Shown: positions 1 to 5,961 of the stretch, one piece after another | Layout of the letters: the number at the start of each line of letters is the position of its first letter | Position numbering within the stretch: the first letter of the stretch is position 1 | DNA from: Candidatus Nitrosymbiomonas sp. | Lineage (GTDB): Bacteria > Sysuimicrobiota > Sysuimicrobiia > Sysuimicrobiales > Humicultoraceae | Assembly (NCBI GenBank): GCA_020724185.1 | Contig: DYHL01000112.1 | Span: 1,553 to 8,310 of the forward strand | Reading direction: 5' to 3' | Length of the DNA stretch: 6,758 bases | Position numbers and translations under genes: made by a program | Notes under the pieces: model-generated | Told to the model about the DNA's origin: nothing | Database searches by the model: none | Seen by the model: only the letters and a program-made list of their open reading frames with translations

Positions 1-760
1 TGACCACCCGGTCCAGCAACTCGCGGGCGTAGTCGTCCGCCGTCGCCCGCACGGTGAGCACCGCCTCGGCACGGTCGGGAATGATGTTGGGCGCGGCCCC
101 GCCGTATGTGATGATGCCGTGGATCCTGGCATCGTCGCGCAACTGCTGGCGAAGCAGTCCTATCCCCACGAAAGTCTGGATGAGCCCGTCCAGCGCGTTC
201 GCGCCTTCGTCCGGAGCAGCGGCGGCGTGCGCCGGCTTTCCGATGAACTTGACGGCCAGGCGGTAGGAGGTCAGGGAGGGCCTGCCCGATAGGGTATAGC
301 CCGCGGGATGGAACATCATGGCCGCGTCCACGCCCTGGAAGGCACCGCGCTCCAGCATGATCACCTTCCCGCCGCCGCCTTCCTCGGCCGGGGTTCCCAC
401 CACCACGACGCGACCTGGCAGGTGATGGCGAACCGCCGCCAGCCCGATGCCGGCGCCCAGCGCCGCCGTGCATATGAGGTTGTGGCCGCACGCGTGCCCA
501 ATCTCCGGGAGCGCGTCGTACTCCGCCAGGATCGCAACGGTAGGCCCGCTATCTGATCCCACGATCTCGGCCCGGAACGCGGTCTCCAGATCCGACACGC
601 CGCGCTCCACGCGGAATCCGTGCCGCTCAAGCGCCTCGGTCAACCAGTCCGCCGCCTGGTGCTCCTGGAAGGCGATCTCCGGCGTGGCGTGTATGCGACG
701 GGCAAGTTCGATCAGTTCGCCTGATGCAGCATCTACCGCGGACAACACCTGTGCGTGCAT
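1..760 (-). CDS. M20-family metallopeptidase/amidohydrolase (PM20D2/AbgB-like), C-terminus beyond window
   Basis: Zinc-dependent hydrolase of the M20 family, the group that cleaves amide bonds in dipeptides or N-acyl/aminobenzoyl amino acids; the exact substrate cannot be read here. The frame stays open to base 1, giving 253 residues without a stop. Counting from the ATG at 760, visible motifs are the metal-binding stretch YDALPEIGHACGHN (about 81-94), the GTPAEEGGGGK block (122-132) with the expected paired catalytic and ligand glutamates E126/E127, and GKPAHAAAAP (174-183) with the His of the lid/dimerisation domain. GHACGHN followed by PAEEGGGGK most resembles PM20D2 and AbgB-like proteins. 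I chose the start at 760 because GGAGGTG at 776-770 lies 9 nt upstream of it. An in-frame ATG at 778 directly abuts the tyrS stop, but it would place that Shine-Dalgarno inside the coding region. No signal peptide is evident, so it is probably cytoplasmic. It is the last visible gene of the cluster. The family call is strong; the substrate is open. Confidence 0.9.
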   Translation of the reverse strand, partial: MHAQVLSAVDAASGELIELARRIHATPEIAFQEHQAADWLTEALERHGFRVERGVSDLETAFRAEIVGSDSGPTVAILAEYDALPEIGHACGHNLICTAALGAGIGLAAVRHHLPGRVVVVGTPAEEGGGGKVIMLERGAFQGVDAAMMFHPAGYTLSGRPSLTSYRLAVKFIGKPAHAAAAPDEGANALDGLIQTFVGIGLLRQQLRDDARIHGIITYGGAAPNIIPDRAEAVLTVRATADDYARELLDRVV

Positions 761-769
761 GTGTGTGGA

Positions 770-776
770 CACCTCC
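770..776 (-). promoter_or_regulatory. Strong Shine-Dalgarno for the M20 gene
   Basis: The minus strand reads GGAGGTG from 776 to 770, 9 nt before the ATG at 760. It starts just after the tyrS stop codon (781-779), overlapping the alternative ATG at 778. A terminating ribosome on tyrS would therefore be placed next to this site, which suits translational coupling. It favours the start at 760 over the one at 778. Confidence 0.7.
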
Positions 777-778
777 AT

Positions 779-1996
779 CTAAGTGGTCGTGACGCGCGCG
801 AACCTGCGCCTGCCTACCTTCAAGACTAGCCCCTGGCGCAGGGGAACAACCGCCTCCACATCGTGAACCTTGCCGCCGTCCACGCTGACGCCGCCCTGGC
901 TGATGAGCCGCTTCGCCTCACCGTTGCTCTCGGCCAGCCCGGCCACGACCAGCAGTCTGACCAGGCGGATTTGCCCACCGGGCGCCTCATCCGCAGGAAC
1001 GAACGCCTCCGGGATCTCGTCGGGCAGTTCCTTCCCCACAAAGAGCCGCTCGAACGCGGCCCCAGCGACCCCGGCCGCTTCCTCGCCGTGCCAGAGCGCA
1101 ACAATGGCCCGTGCCAGGCGGCGCTTGGCGTCCCGCGGGTGGAGCGTTCCGGCCTCCAGCCCCTCGCGAATGGCGGTGACCTCTTCCATGGGCACGTCGG
1201 TCGCGTACTCGAAGTAGTCCGGCATCAGCGCGTCGGGGATGGACATCGCCTTGCCGAACATCTCCGAGGGTGGCTCTGTTATCCCAATGGCGTTGCCCAG
1301 AGACTTGCTCATCTTCTCCACGCCATCGAGCCCCGTCAGCAGCGGCGTCAGCACCACAACCTGCGGCGGCTGTCCAACCTCGCGCTGCAGATCGCGCCCC
1401 ATCAGGTTGTTGAACTTCTGGTCGGTGCCTCCCAGTTCGACTTCGGCCTCCAAGGCCACCGAATCGTACCCCTGGCAGAGGGGGTAGAGCAGCTCGTGCA
1501 AGTGGATCGGCACCCCACCGCGCAGCCGGGTGGTAAAGTCGTCGCGCTCGAGGATGCGCGCAACGGTGGTGCGCGCGGCCAGTCGGATCACATCGGCAAA
1601 CGACAGCGCGCCCAGCCACTGGCTGTTGAACGTTACCCTGGTGCGCACGGGGTCGAGGATCAAGCCGTACTGCTCGCGGTAGGTCTGGGCGTTGGCCGCG
1701 ATCTCCTCGGGCGAGAGCATCGGACGCGACTGCTTCTTGCCGGTGGGGTCGCCGATCGTCCCGGTGAAGTCGCCGATCACGATGATAGCCTCGTGGCCCA
1801 GATCCTGAAACTGCCGCATCTTCCGCAGCACTATCGCGGTGCCCAGGTGCAGGTCGGGCGCAGAGGGATCGAGACCGAGCTTGACCCGCAGCGGACGGCC
1901 AAGGCGCAGCTTGGCCAGGAGATCCTCCTCGGAGATGATCTCGGCGCAGCCGCGCCGCAGCCGTAGCAGTTGCTCTTCGGGTGCAAGAAACGCCAT
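779..1996 (-). CDS. tyrS: Tyrosyl-tRNA synthetase, TyrZ/Thermus-like type
   Basis: Class I aminoacyl-tRNA synthetase that activates tyrosine with ATP and loads it onto tRNA-Tyr in the cytoplasm. The 405-residue length fits the family. The catalytic Rossmann fold carries the HIGH-type motif as HLGT (50-53, in DPSAPDLHLGT), the block FTGTIGDPTG (77-86), the tyrosine-pocket segment LLYPLCQGYDS (169-179), GGTDQKFNNL (189-198) and an intact KMSKS loop (228-232). An S4 RNA-binding domain fills the last 60 or so residues. The sequence looks like the Thermus/TyrZ branch rather than the E. coli TyrS branch. The second His of HIGH is Thr; that position is variable in TyrRS (the Geobacillus enzyme has HIGN), so activity is expected. 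The ATG at 1996 has a good Shine-Dalgarno 6 nt upstream. The gene follows mutS2 after 37 nt and ends in TAG. I see no T-box leader, so it is probably transcribed with the upstream genes. Confidence 0.98.
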   Translation of the reverse strand: MAFLAPEEQLLRLRRGCAEIISEEDLLAKLRLGRPLRVKLGLDPSAPDLHLGTAIVLRKMRQFQDLGHEAIIVIGDFTGTIGDPTGKKQSRPMLSPEEIAANAQTYREQYGLILDPVRTRVTFNSQWLGALSFADVIRLAARTTVARILERDDFTTRLRGGVPIHLHELLYPLCQGYDSVALEAEVELGGTDQKFNNLMGRDLQREVGQPPQVVVLTPLLTGLDGVEKMSKSLGNAIGITEPPSEMFGKAMSIPDALMPDYFEYATDVPMEEVTAIREGLEAGTLHPRDAKRRLARAIVALWHGEEAAGVAGAAFERLFVGKELPDEIPEAFVPADEAPGGQIRLVRLLVVAGLAESNGEAKRLISQGGVSVDGGKVHDVEAVVPLRQGLVLKVGRRRFARVTTT

Positions 1997-2002
1997 GCTT
2001 CA

Positions 2003-2008
2003 ACCTCC
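2003..2008 (-). promoter_or_regulatory. Shine-Dalgarno for tyrS
   Basis: GGAGGT on the minus strand (2008-2003) lies 6 nt before the tyrS ATG. It fixes the start and shows that tyrS can start translation independently. The 37-nt gap to the mutS2 stop holds no clear promoter, terminator stem or T-box sequence. Confidence 0.75.
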
Positions 2009-2033
2009 GCATACCGGCCTGCGATACCTCAGA

Positions 2034-4403
2034 TTACAACATCAGGGTGACAACCGTCGCGCCGTCGCCTCCCTCGCCACGCTCGCCCAGGCGGAACTGC
2101 CGCACGTGCGGGTGCCCGCGCAGGAACTCGTGCACGGCCCGCCGCAGCGCGCCGGTTCCCTTGCCGTGAATCACGGTGACCTGCGGCAGCCGCGCGCGCA
2201 CCGCATCGTCGAGGTAGCGGTCCACAACCAGCAGGGCCTCGTCCACGGTCTGTCCGCGCACGCTGAGCGAGGTCGTCACGGCAGGTCGCCCGGGCGCCAC
2301 GGCGCCCCCGGCGGGCCGCGCCGGGGCTAGAGGCGTGCCTTGAACCGCCGGGGCTTCGTGCAGCGCGTCAATGGGAACCCGCGTGCGCAGGGTTCCCACC
2401 TCCACCTCCACATGACCGTGCGCGTCCGGACCGGCCACCGCGGTGCCGGTCCTGCCCAGCGGCATCACGAAGACCGTCTGACCTGCGTGCACGCGCTCGA
2501 CCGGCGGCCCTGGAGGCGCCGCAGGCTCTGGGGCAGGCAACGCCTCCAGCGCCTGCCTCAGGTGCGTGCGTGCCTGCCGCACGGCTTCGCCGGTGCGCGC
2601 GGCGCGCACCTCTGCCACCACCGCGTCCAACCGCCGGCGTGTCTCGACGATGATAGCCTCGCTGGTCTGCCTGGCCTCTGCCATCAGGCGCCGGCGCTCG
2701 CGCCGAACGTGCTCGGCCTCCTCGACCATGCGCTGCTCGGCCTCCTGGGCTGCTGCCCTGGACAGCGCGGCCTCAACCCGGTCGCGCTCAGCGGCCTGCC
2801 TGTCGCGCGTCAGGTCGTCCAGCACCTGCTCGATGGCCACGTGCTCGGGCGCCAGGTGGGACCGGGCCTCGGCCACGACGCCGGGATCAAGACCGAGCCG
2901 CTCCGCGATGACCAGCGCGTTGCTGCGGCCGGGAAGCCCGATCATAAGACGGAAGGTCGGGCGCAGCGTCTCAACGTCAAACTCCACCGAGGCGTTCTCG
3001 ATGCCGGGCTGCACCGCGGCCAGCATCTTCAGCTCGTTGTAGTGGGTGGTGACCACGGTGTGCAGCCCCCGGCGGTGCAGTTCCTGGATGATCGCCCGGG
3101 CGAGAACCACGCCTTCGGTGGGATCGGTCCCGGCGCCGATCTCGTCGAGCAGCACAAGCCCGGGCGGCCGCGCGCTCCGCAGGATCTGAACGATGGCGCC
3201 CATGTGCGACGAGAACGTGGACAGGTTCTGCTCGATGGACTGCTCGTCGCCGATGTCCGCGTGCACCTGGTCGAAGCGGGCGACGGCGCTGCCGTCCGCG
3301 GCCGGGACGAACAGCCCTGCCTGGGCCATCAGTGCCAGCAGGCCGATGGTCTTCAGCGCCACGGTCTTGCCGCCGGTGTTGGGACCGGTCACGACCAGCG
3401 CGGTAAACTCGCCTCCGAGGGCGATGTCCACCGGGACGACCCCGGCGTCACCCCGGGCGAGCGCCAGCAGCGGGTGGCGCGCATCGCGCAACCGCACCAC
3501 GCCGTCCCCGCGCACCTCCGGTGCCGTGGCGCGCAGGCGCGCGGCCAGCGCGGCCTTGGCCGCGGCCAGGTCCAGATCGCCCAGGATCTCCCCGTTGGTG
3601 CACAGCGCCGCGGAGTACTCACCAACCATGCCTGAGAGCCTGCGCAGGATCCGGAGGATCTCCTCGCGCTCCGCGGCATCCAGCTCGCGCCGCCGGTTGC
3701 CCAGCGGGACCAACGCCAGCGGCTCCATGAAGAGCGTGGCTCCGCTTGCGCTCGCGTCGTGCACGATGCCCGGGAACTGCGCGCGGTGCTCGGCCCGCAC
3801 TGGTAGGACAAACCGATCACCCCGCACCGTCACCAGCGACTCTTGCAGGTAGCGGGCGATCGTCGAATCGTGGAGCAGCCTCTCCAGCGATTCCCGCAGG
3901 CGCCGCTCCACGGCCTGGTGCTCGTCGCGGATCCGGCGCAGCTCAGGCGAGGCGGTGCTCAGAACCCGGCCCTGATCGTCCAGGGCCCGACCTATCTCCG
4001 CTTCCAGGTCCGGCAGCGCGGACAGACGGTCGGCCAGTGCCGCCAGGCGCGGGGCCAGGACGCGCCGGGAGCGCAGGTGGGACTGGACGCGCCGCGTTAC
4101 CTCCAGGGTCTGCGCCACGTCGAGCAGTTCCAGGGGTTCCAGCACACCGCCCGATGCCGCCAGCGCTGCCTGCGGCCGGATGTCGCGCGCGCCCCGCACC
4201 TGGATCTCGGACTCCGCGGCAACCGCCACCGCCTCGGCGGTCTCCGCCAGGGCCGCGCGCACTGCCTCGCCTTCGCACAACGGCGCCAGGCGCAGCGCCA
4301 CCTCGCGCCCCATGGGCGTCACGGTACCCTCGGCCAGCGCGGCAAGTATCTTGGGAAACTCGAGCACGCGCAGGGTGCGCGCGTCGGCAGGCGGGCCGTT
4401 CAC
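2034..4403 (-). CDS. mutS2: MutS2: MutS-type ATPase with KOW-like and Smr domains
   Basis: Homodimeric cytoplasmic ATPase. The family is linked to suppression of homologous recombination and, in Bacillus subtilis, to rescue of collided ribosomes. From the GTG at 4403 it is 789 residues, normal for MutS2. In order: an N-terminal core and clamp region without the MutS mismatch-recognition domain; the ATPase with Walker A GPNTGGKT (340-347), signature NLSTFSSHMG (393-402) and Walker B LLDEIGAGTDPTEG (D420, E421); a charged helical, probably coiled-coil stretch at about 500-620; a KOW-like domain (about 638-683); a Pro/Ala-rich linker; and a C-terminal Smr domain (about 710-789) with HGKGTG at 746-751. 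The usual LDLRG of Smr reads LSVRG (S714), so the conserved Asp is missing. The GTG overlaps the previous stop as GTGA with GGGGTG upstream, and homology begins at once, so I prefer it to the in-frame ATG at 4493, which adds 30 unrelated residues. The gene ends in TAA. Confidence 0.96.
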   Translation of the reverse strand: MNGPPADARTLRVLEFPKILAALAEGTVTPMGREVALRLAPLCEGEAVRAALAETAEAVAVAAESEIQVRGARDIRPQAALAASGGVLEPLELLDVAQTLEVTRRVQSHLRSRRVLAPRLAALADRLSALPDLEAEIGRALDDQGRVLSTASPELRRIRDEHQAVERRLRESLERLLHDSTIARYLQESLVTVRGDRFVLPVRAEHRAQFPGIVHDASASGATLFMEPLALVPLGNRRRELDAAEREEILRILRRLSGMVGEYSAALCTNGEILGDLDLAAAKAALAARLRATAPEVRGDGVVRLRDARHPLLALARGDAGVVPVDIALGGEFTALVVTGPNTGGKTVALKTIGLLALMAQAGLFVPAADGSAVARFDQVHADIGDEQSIEQNLSTFSSHMGAIVQILRSARPPGLVLLDEIGAGTDPTEGVVLARAIIQELHRRGLHTVVTTHYNELKMLAAVQPGIENASVEFDVETLRPTFRLMIGLPGRSNALVIAERLGLDPGVVAEARSHLAPEHVAIEQVLDDLTRDRQAAERDRVEAALSRAAAQEAEQRMVEEAEHVRRERRRLMAEARQTSEAIIVETRRRLDAVVAEVRAARTGEAVRQARTHLRQALEALPAPEPAAPPGPPVERVHAGQTVFVMPLGRTGTAVAGPDAHGHVEVEVGTLRTRVPIDALHEAPAVQGTPLAPARPAGGAVAPGRPAVTTSLSVRGQTVDEALLVVDRYLDDAVRARLPQVTVIHGKGTGALRRAVHEFLRGHPHVRQFRLGERGEGGDGATVVTLML

Positions 4404-5335
4404 GCGGGCACCCCGCCGGACCGCGCTGCCGCCGCGGCCCGGTCTCCATTCAGCGCGGAAAGAATCGCGGGAGCAACATCGGCGATCGTGCAAACATCCC
4501 GGAAGGCGCCGCGCTGGGGGCCGACAGCCAGGACCGGAACAGGGTGCCGGGTGTGCGCGCTCGTGCGGCAGTCCTCCAGGTTGCCGTGATCGCTGGTGAC
4601 AAGCAGGGTCGTCCTGGCGCCCAGACGATCGAGGAGGCCGGCCAGCAGCTCGTCCGTCATGCCGATCACGGCCTCTGGGGAGAGGGCGGTGCGCCCGTGC
4701 GCCGCAAGGTCCGTGAGGAAGAACTCAAAGAAGGTGAGGTCCGCGTCCTCGGAGATCTCGCCCAGTCGGTGACCGGCAAGCCGCGGGGTCAGCGCCTGGA
4801 CGTCGTGCCCCCACCCGCGCAGCCTGTGGTTGACCAGGTCGTGAAACACCGCGCGCCCGGCGCGCAGATCGTCAATCGAGCGCAGCCTGACCCCTGCGGC
4901 CTGCGCCGCGTGGGTGACAGCGGCCACCCTGAGTCGCCGGAGGGCCACGGCGGAGAAATACTCCGGACTGTACGCGTTTGCCAGCGCCACGCGCAGGCCA
5001 TGCTGTCGCGCGCGCGCGAAGATGCTGTGCGCTGAGAGCAGTTCCCGCATCGCCGCGGTGGGGTACGCGCTCACGTGCCTGCCGGCGATCGCCGGCGCGT
5101 TGCAGCCGGTGAGCAGCGAGGTCTGCCCGGTCGCGCTCTGCGGCAGCCCTGCCACACCCAGGGTTGCGTCCGCGGAGCGCAGCAGCACGCCCGGGCGGCT
5201 GACCGCCTCCTGGGCAACGAGCGGGCCGCCGAGCAGATGGCGCAGCGTTGGCGTCGCAGCCCTCGCGAACGGGTTGATCGCGGGATCTGGCTCGCCGAGG
5301 CCGACGCCGTCCAGGAAAAGGACCAGAACTGACAC
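4400..5335 (-). CDS. Alkaline-phosphatase-superfamily metalloenzyme (iPGM/DeoB-like core)
   Basis: Predicted two-metal phosphohydrolase or phosphotransferase of 311 residues. It belongs to the superfamily of cofactor-independent phosphoglycerate mutase (iPGM) and phosphopentomutase (DeoB) but is much shorter than iPGM (about 510). The full metal set can be traced by aligning to iPGM by eye: D9 in FLDGVG, S67 in GLPQSATGQT (likely phosphorylated nucleophile), D209 and H213 in TDLAAHG, D249 and H250 in TSDHGN, and H261 in AHTRHPVPV, which matches AHTxxPVP of iPGM. The middle part, about 80-200, is not recognisable and would decide the substrate. No signal peptide is seen; the hydrophobic start is the first beta strand. 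I chose the GTG at 5335; no better start lies near FLDG, and the in-frame ATG at 5407 lies inside the glycosylase gene. No good Shine-Dalgarno is present, but a TATAAT lies 6 nt upstream. It overlaps mutS2 by 4 nt. The superfamily is fairly certain; the reaction is unknown. Confidence 0.85.
   Translation of the reverse strand: MSVLVLFLDGVGLGEPDPAINPFARAATPTLRHLLGGPLVAQEAVSRPGVLLRSADATLGVAGLPQSATGQTSLLTGCNAPAIAGRHVSAYPTAAMRELLSAHSIFARARQHGLRVALANAYSPEYFSAVALRRLRVAAVTHAAQAAGVRLRSIDDLRAGRAVFHDLVNHRLRGWGHDVQALTPRLAGHRLGEISEDADLTFFEFFLTDLAAHGRTALSPEAVIGMTDELLAGLLDRLGARTTLLVTSDHGNLEDCRTSAHTRHPVPVLAVGPQRGAFRDVCTIADVAPAILSALNGDRAAAAARSGGVPA
4409..4414 (-). promoter_or_regulatory. Shine-Dalgarno supporting the GTG start of mutS2
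   Basis: GGGGTG on the minus strand (4414-4409) lies 5 nt before the GTG at 4403. It is inside the last codons of the metalloenzyme gene, whose TGA (4402-4400) overlaps the GTG. The match is moderate, but together with the 4-nt overlap it decides the mutS2 start. Confidence 0.5.
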
Positions 5336-5341
5336 CTTTTC

Positions 5342-5347
5342 ATTATA
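5342..5347 (-). promoter_or_regulatory. Possible -10 box (TATAAT) for a leaderless metalloenzyme-mutS2 transcript
   Basis: The minus strand reads TATAAT at 5347-5342, overlapping the TAA stop of the glycosylase. Transcription would start about 7 nt downstream, at or next to the GTG at 5335, giving a leaderless mRNA. This fits the absence of a convincing Shine-Dalgarno for that gene. No good -35 is seen: at 17-nt spacing the hexamer is CTCGCA, three of six matches to TTGACA. The exact consensus is striking in such GC-rich DNA, but it could be chance. Confidence 0.4.
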
Positions 5348-5747
5348 GACGAGAAGCAAACCGGTGCGAGAGCGCGGGGTGGCGGTCCAGGCCCACCGCC
5401 ATGGCAACGGTCAGTCGGCCCGGGCCTGAGCCAGCGGGGTCGAGCGCCCGCAGGAGCACTGCCCCTGGTCGTCCCTCGGGCTCGGTTACAACGTTCAGGC
5501 AGGCGTGCAGCCCAAACGCCCGGTAGACATAGGCGATCCCGGGCCGCCCAAACATGATCTCGCTGCGCGGGGTCCGCCTGAAGGCATGGCTGGCAGGGTC
5601 GTCGGTCCCCCGGTAGGCCTCGGTCTCCACTATGCGGCCGACAAGCACTCCCGAAGGCGTCTCGTGGACCAGCAGATGGCCCAGCAGGGCGCGGGCAACG
5701 ACAACGGTGTGCCGTGCGAAGAAACTGCGCGGCAGGGGTTCTAGCAT
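5343..5747 (-). CDS. mpg: Shortened DNA-3-methyladenine glycosylase (AAG/MPG family)
   Basis: Monofunctional base-excision-repair glycosylase family that removes alkylated purines such as 3-methyladenine and hypoxanthine. The protein is 134 residues; bacterial members are usually about 190-200. Conserved parts are the start RSFFARHTVVVARALLGHLL, GRIVETEAYRG (37-47; E43 and Y45 correspond to human E125 and Y127), DDPASHAF (H54), TPRSEIMFG (59-67), AYVYRAFGLHACLNVV (72-87; N85 matches human N169) and LLRALDP (R100 matches R182). After LDP only three residues precede GPGRL (108-112), where relatives have about 20; the product then stops 22 residues later, against about 50-60 in relatives. The DNA-binding C-terminal strands are thus largely missing. 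I saw no better continuation in the other frames. The ATG at 5747 lies 1 nt after the TGA closing the polX frame and sits just before the homology. An in-frame ATG at 5828 exists, but its extra 27 residues only shadow the polX tail. Family certain; activity doubtful. Confidence 0.85.
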   Translation of the reverse strand: MLEPLPRSFFARHTVVVARALLGHLLVHETPSGVLVGRIVETEAYRGTDDPASHAFRRTPRSEIMFGRPGIAYVYRAFGLHACLNVVTEPEGRPGAVLLRALDPAGSGPGRLTVAMAVGLDRHPALSHRFASRL

Positions 5748-5748
5748 C

Positions 5749-5961
5749 TCAGCGGCTGCGCCGGGGACGGCCTTCCCGGTGGCCGAGCACCTCACGCAAC
5801 GACGCGAGCGGCAGCGTGTTGATGACATCTTGTGCCTCGGCCCACCCGCGCCGGGCTGTTCCCACCCCGAGCGACATGTAGCGCAACTGCGCGGACGAGT
5901 GCGCGTCGGTGCCTATCGCCAGGCGCGCTCCCCGCTCCAGGGCCAGGCGGACGTCCGTGTC
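5749..5961 (-). pseudogene. polX: Severed 3' end of polX, after the in-frame TAG
   Basis: These 70 codons and the TGA at 5751-5749 continue the polX frame directly after the TAG at 5964-5962. The translation is typical PolX tail: RLALERGARLAIGTDAHSSA, then the segment with ARRGWAEAQDVINT, then a short basic end. It supplies the last two expected PHP metal ligands, the Asp (5907-5905) and His (5901-5899) of GTDAHS. No frameshift is present and the residues look conserved, so the stop is either very recent, a sequence error, or read through. With the TAG read as an ordinary stop this piece is not translated with polX. No start with a Shine-Dalgarno was seen that would express it separately. Confidence 0.8.

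Noticed and set aside
863..1966. Open frame of 367 codons on the plus strand opposite tyrS
   Set aside because: It lies entirely antisense to a gene with complete TyrRS motifs; long antisense frames are expected in GC-rich coding DNA. The translation has no recognisable domain.
1997..2033. Possible T-box or terminator between mutS2 and tyrS
   Set aside because: The gap is only 37 nt, far too short for a T-box leader. It has an imperfect GGTAT-type direct repeat but no strong stem followed by a T-run.
2340..3635. Open frame of 431 codons on the plus strand opposite mutS2
   Set aside because: It is antisense to the MutS2 ATPase, helical and KOW regions, and its translation is low-complexity Arg/Gly/His/Gln-rich sequence with no domain.
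4404..4493. N-terminal extension of MutS2 to the ATG at 4493
   Set aside because: The 30 extra residues are a shadow of the metalloenzyme C-terminus and do not look like MutS2; the GTG at 4403 has a GTGA overlap and a Shine-Dalgarno-like site.
3746..5035. Open frame of 429 codons on the plus strand across the metalloenzyme and the start of mutS2
   Set aside because: Its composition is Pro/Arg/Ala/Gly-rich and typical of a shadow frame; it spans two well-supported genes on the other strand.
5748..5828. N-terminal extension of the glycosylase to the ATG at 5828
   Set aside because: The 27 extra residues are Arg/Cys/Ser-rich and out of frame within the conserved polX tail; family similarity begins near the ATG at 5747. 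If polX truly ends at the TAG, this start is not excluded, but it still lacks similarity.
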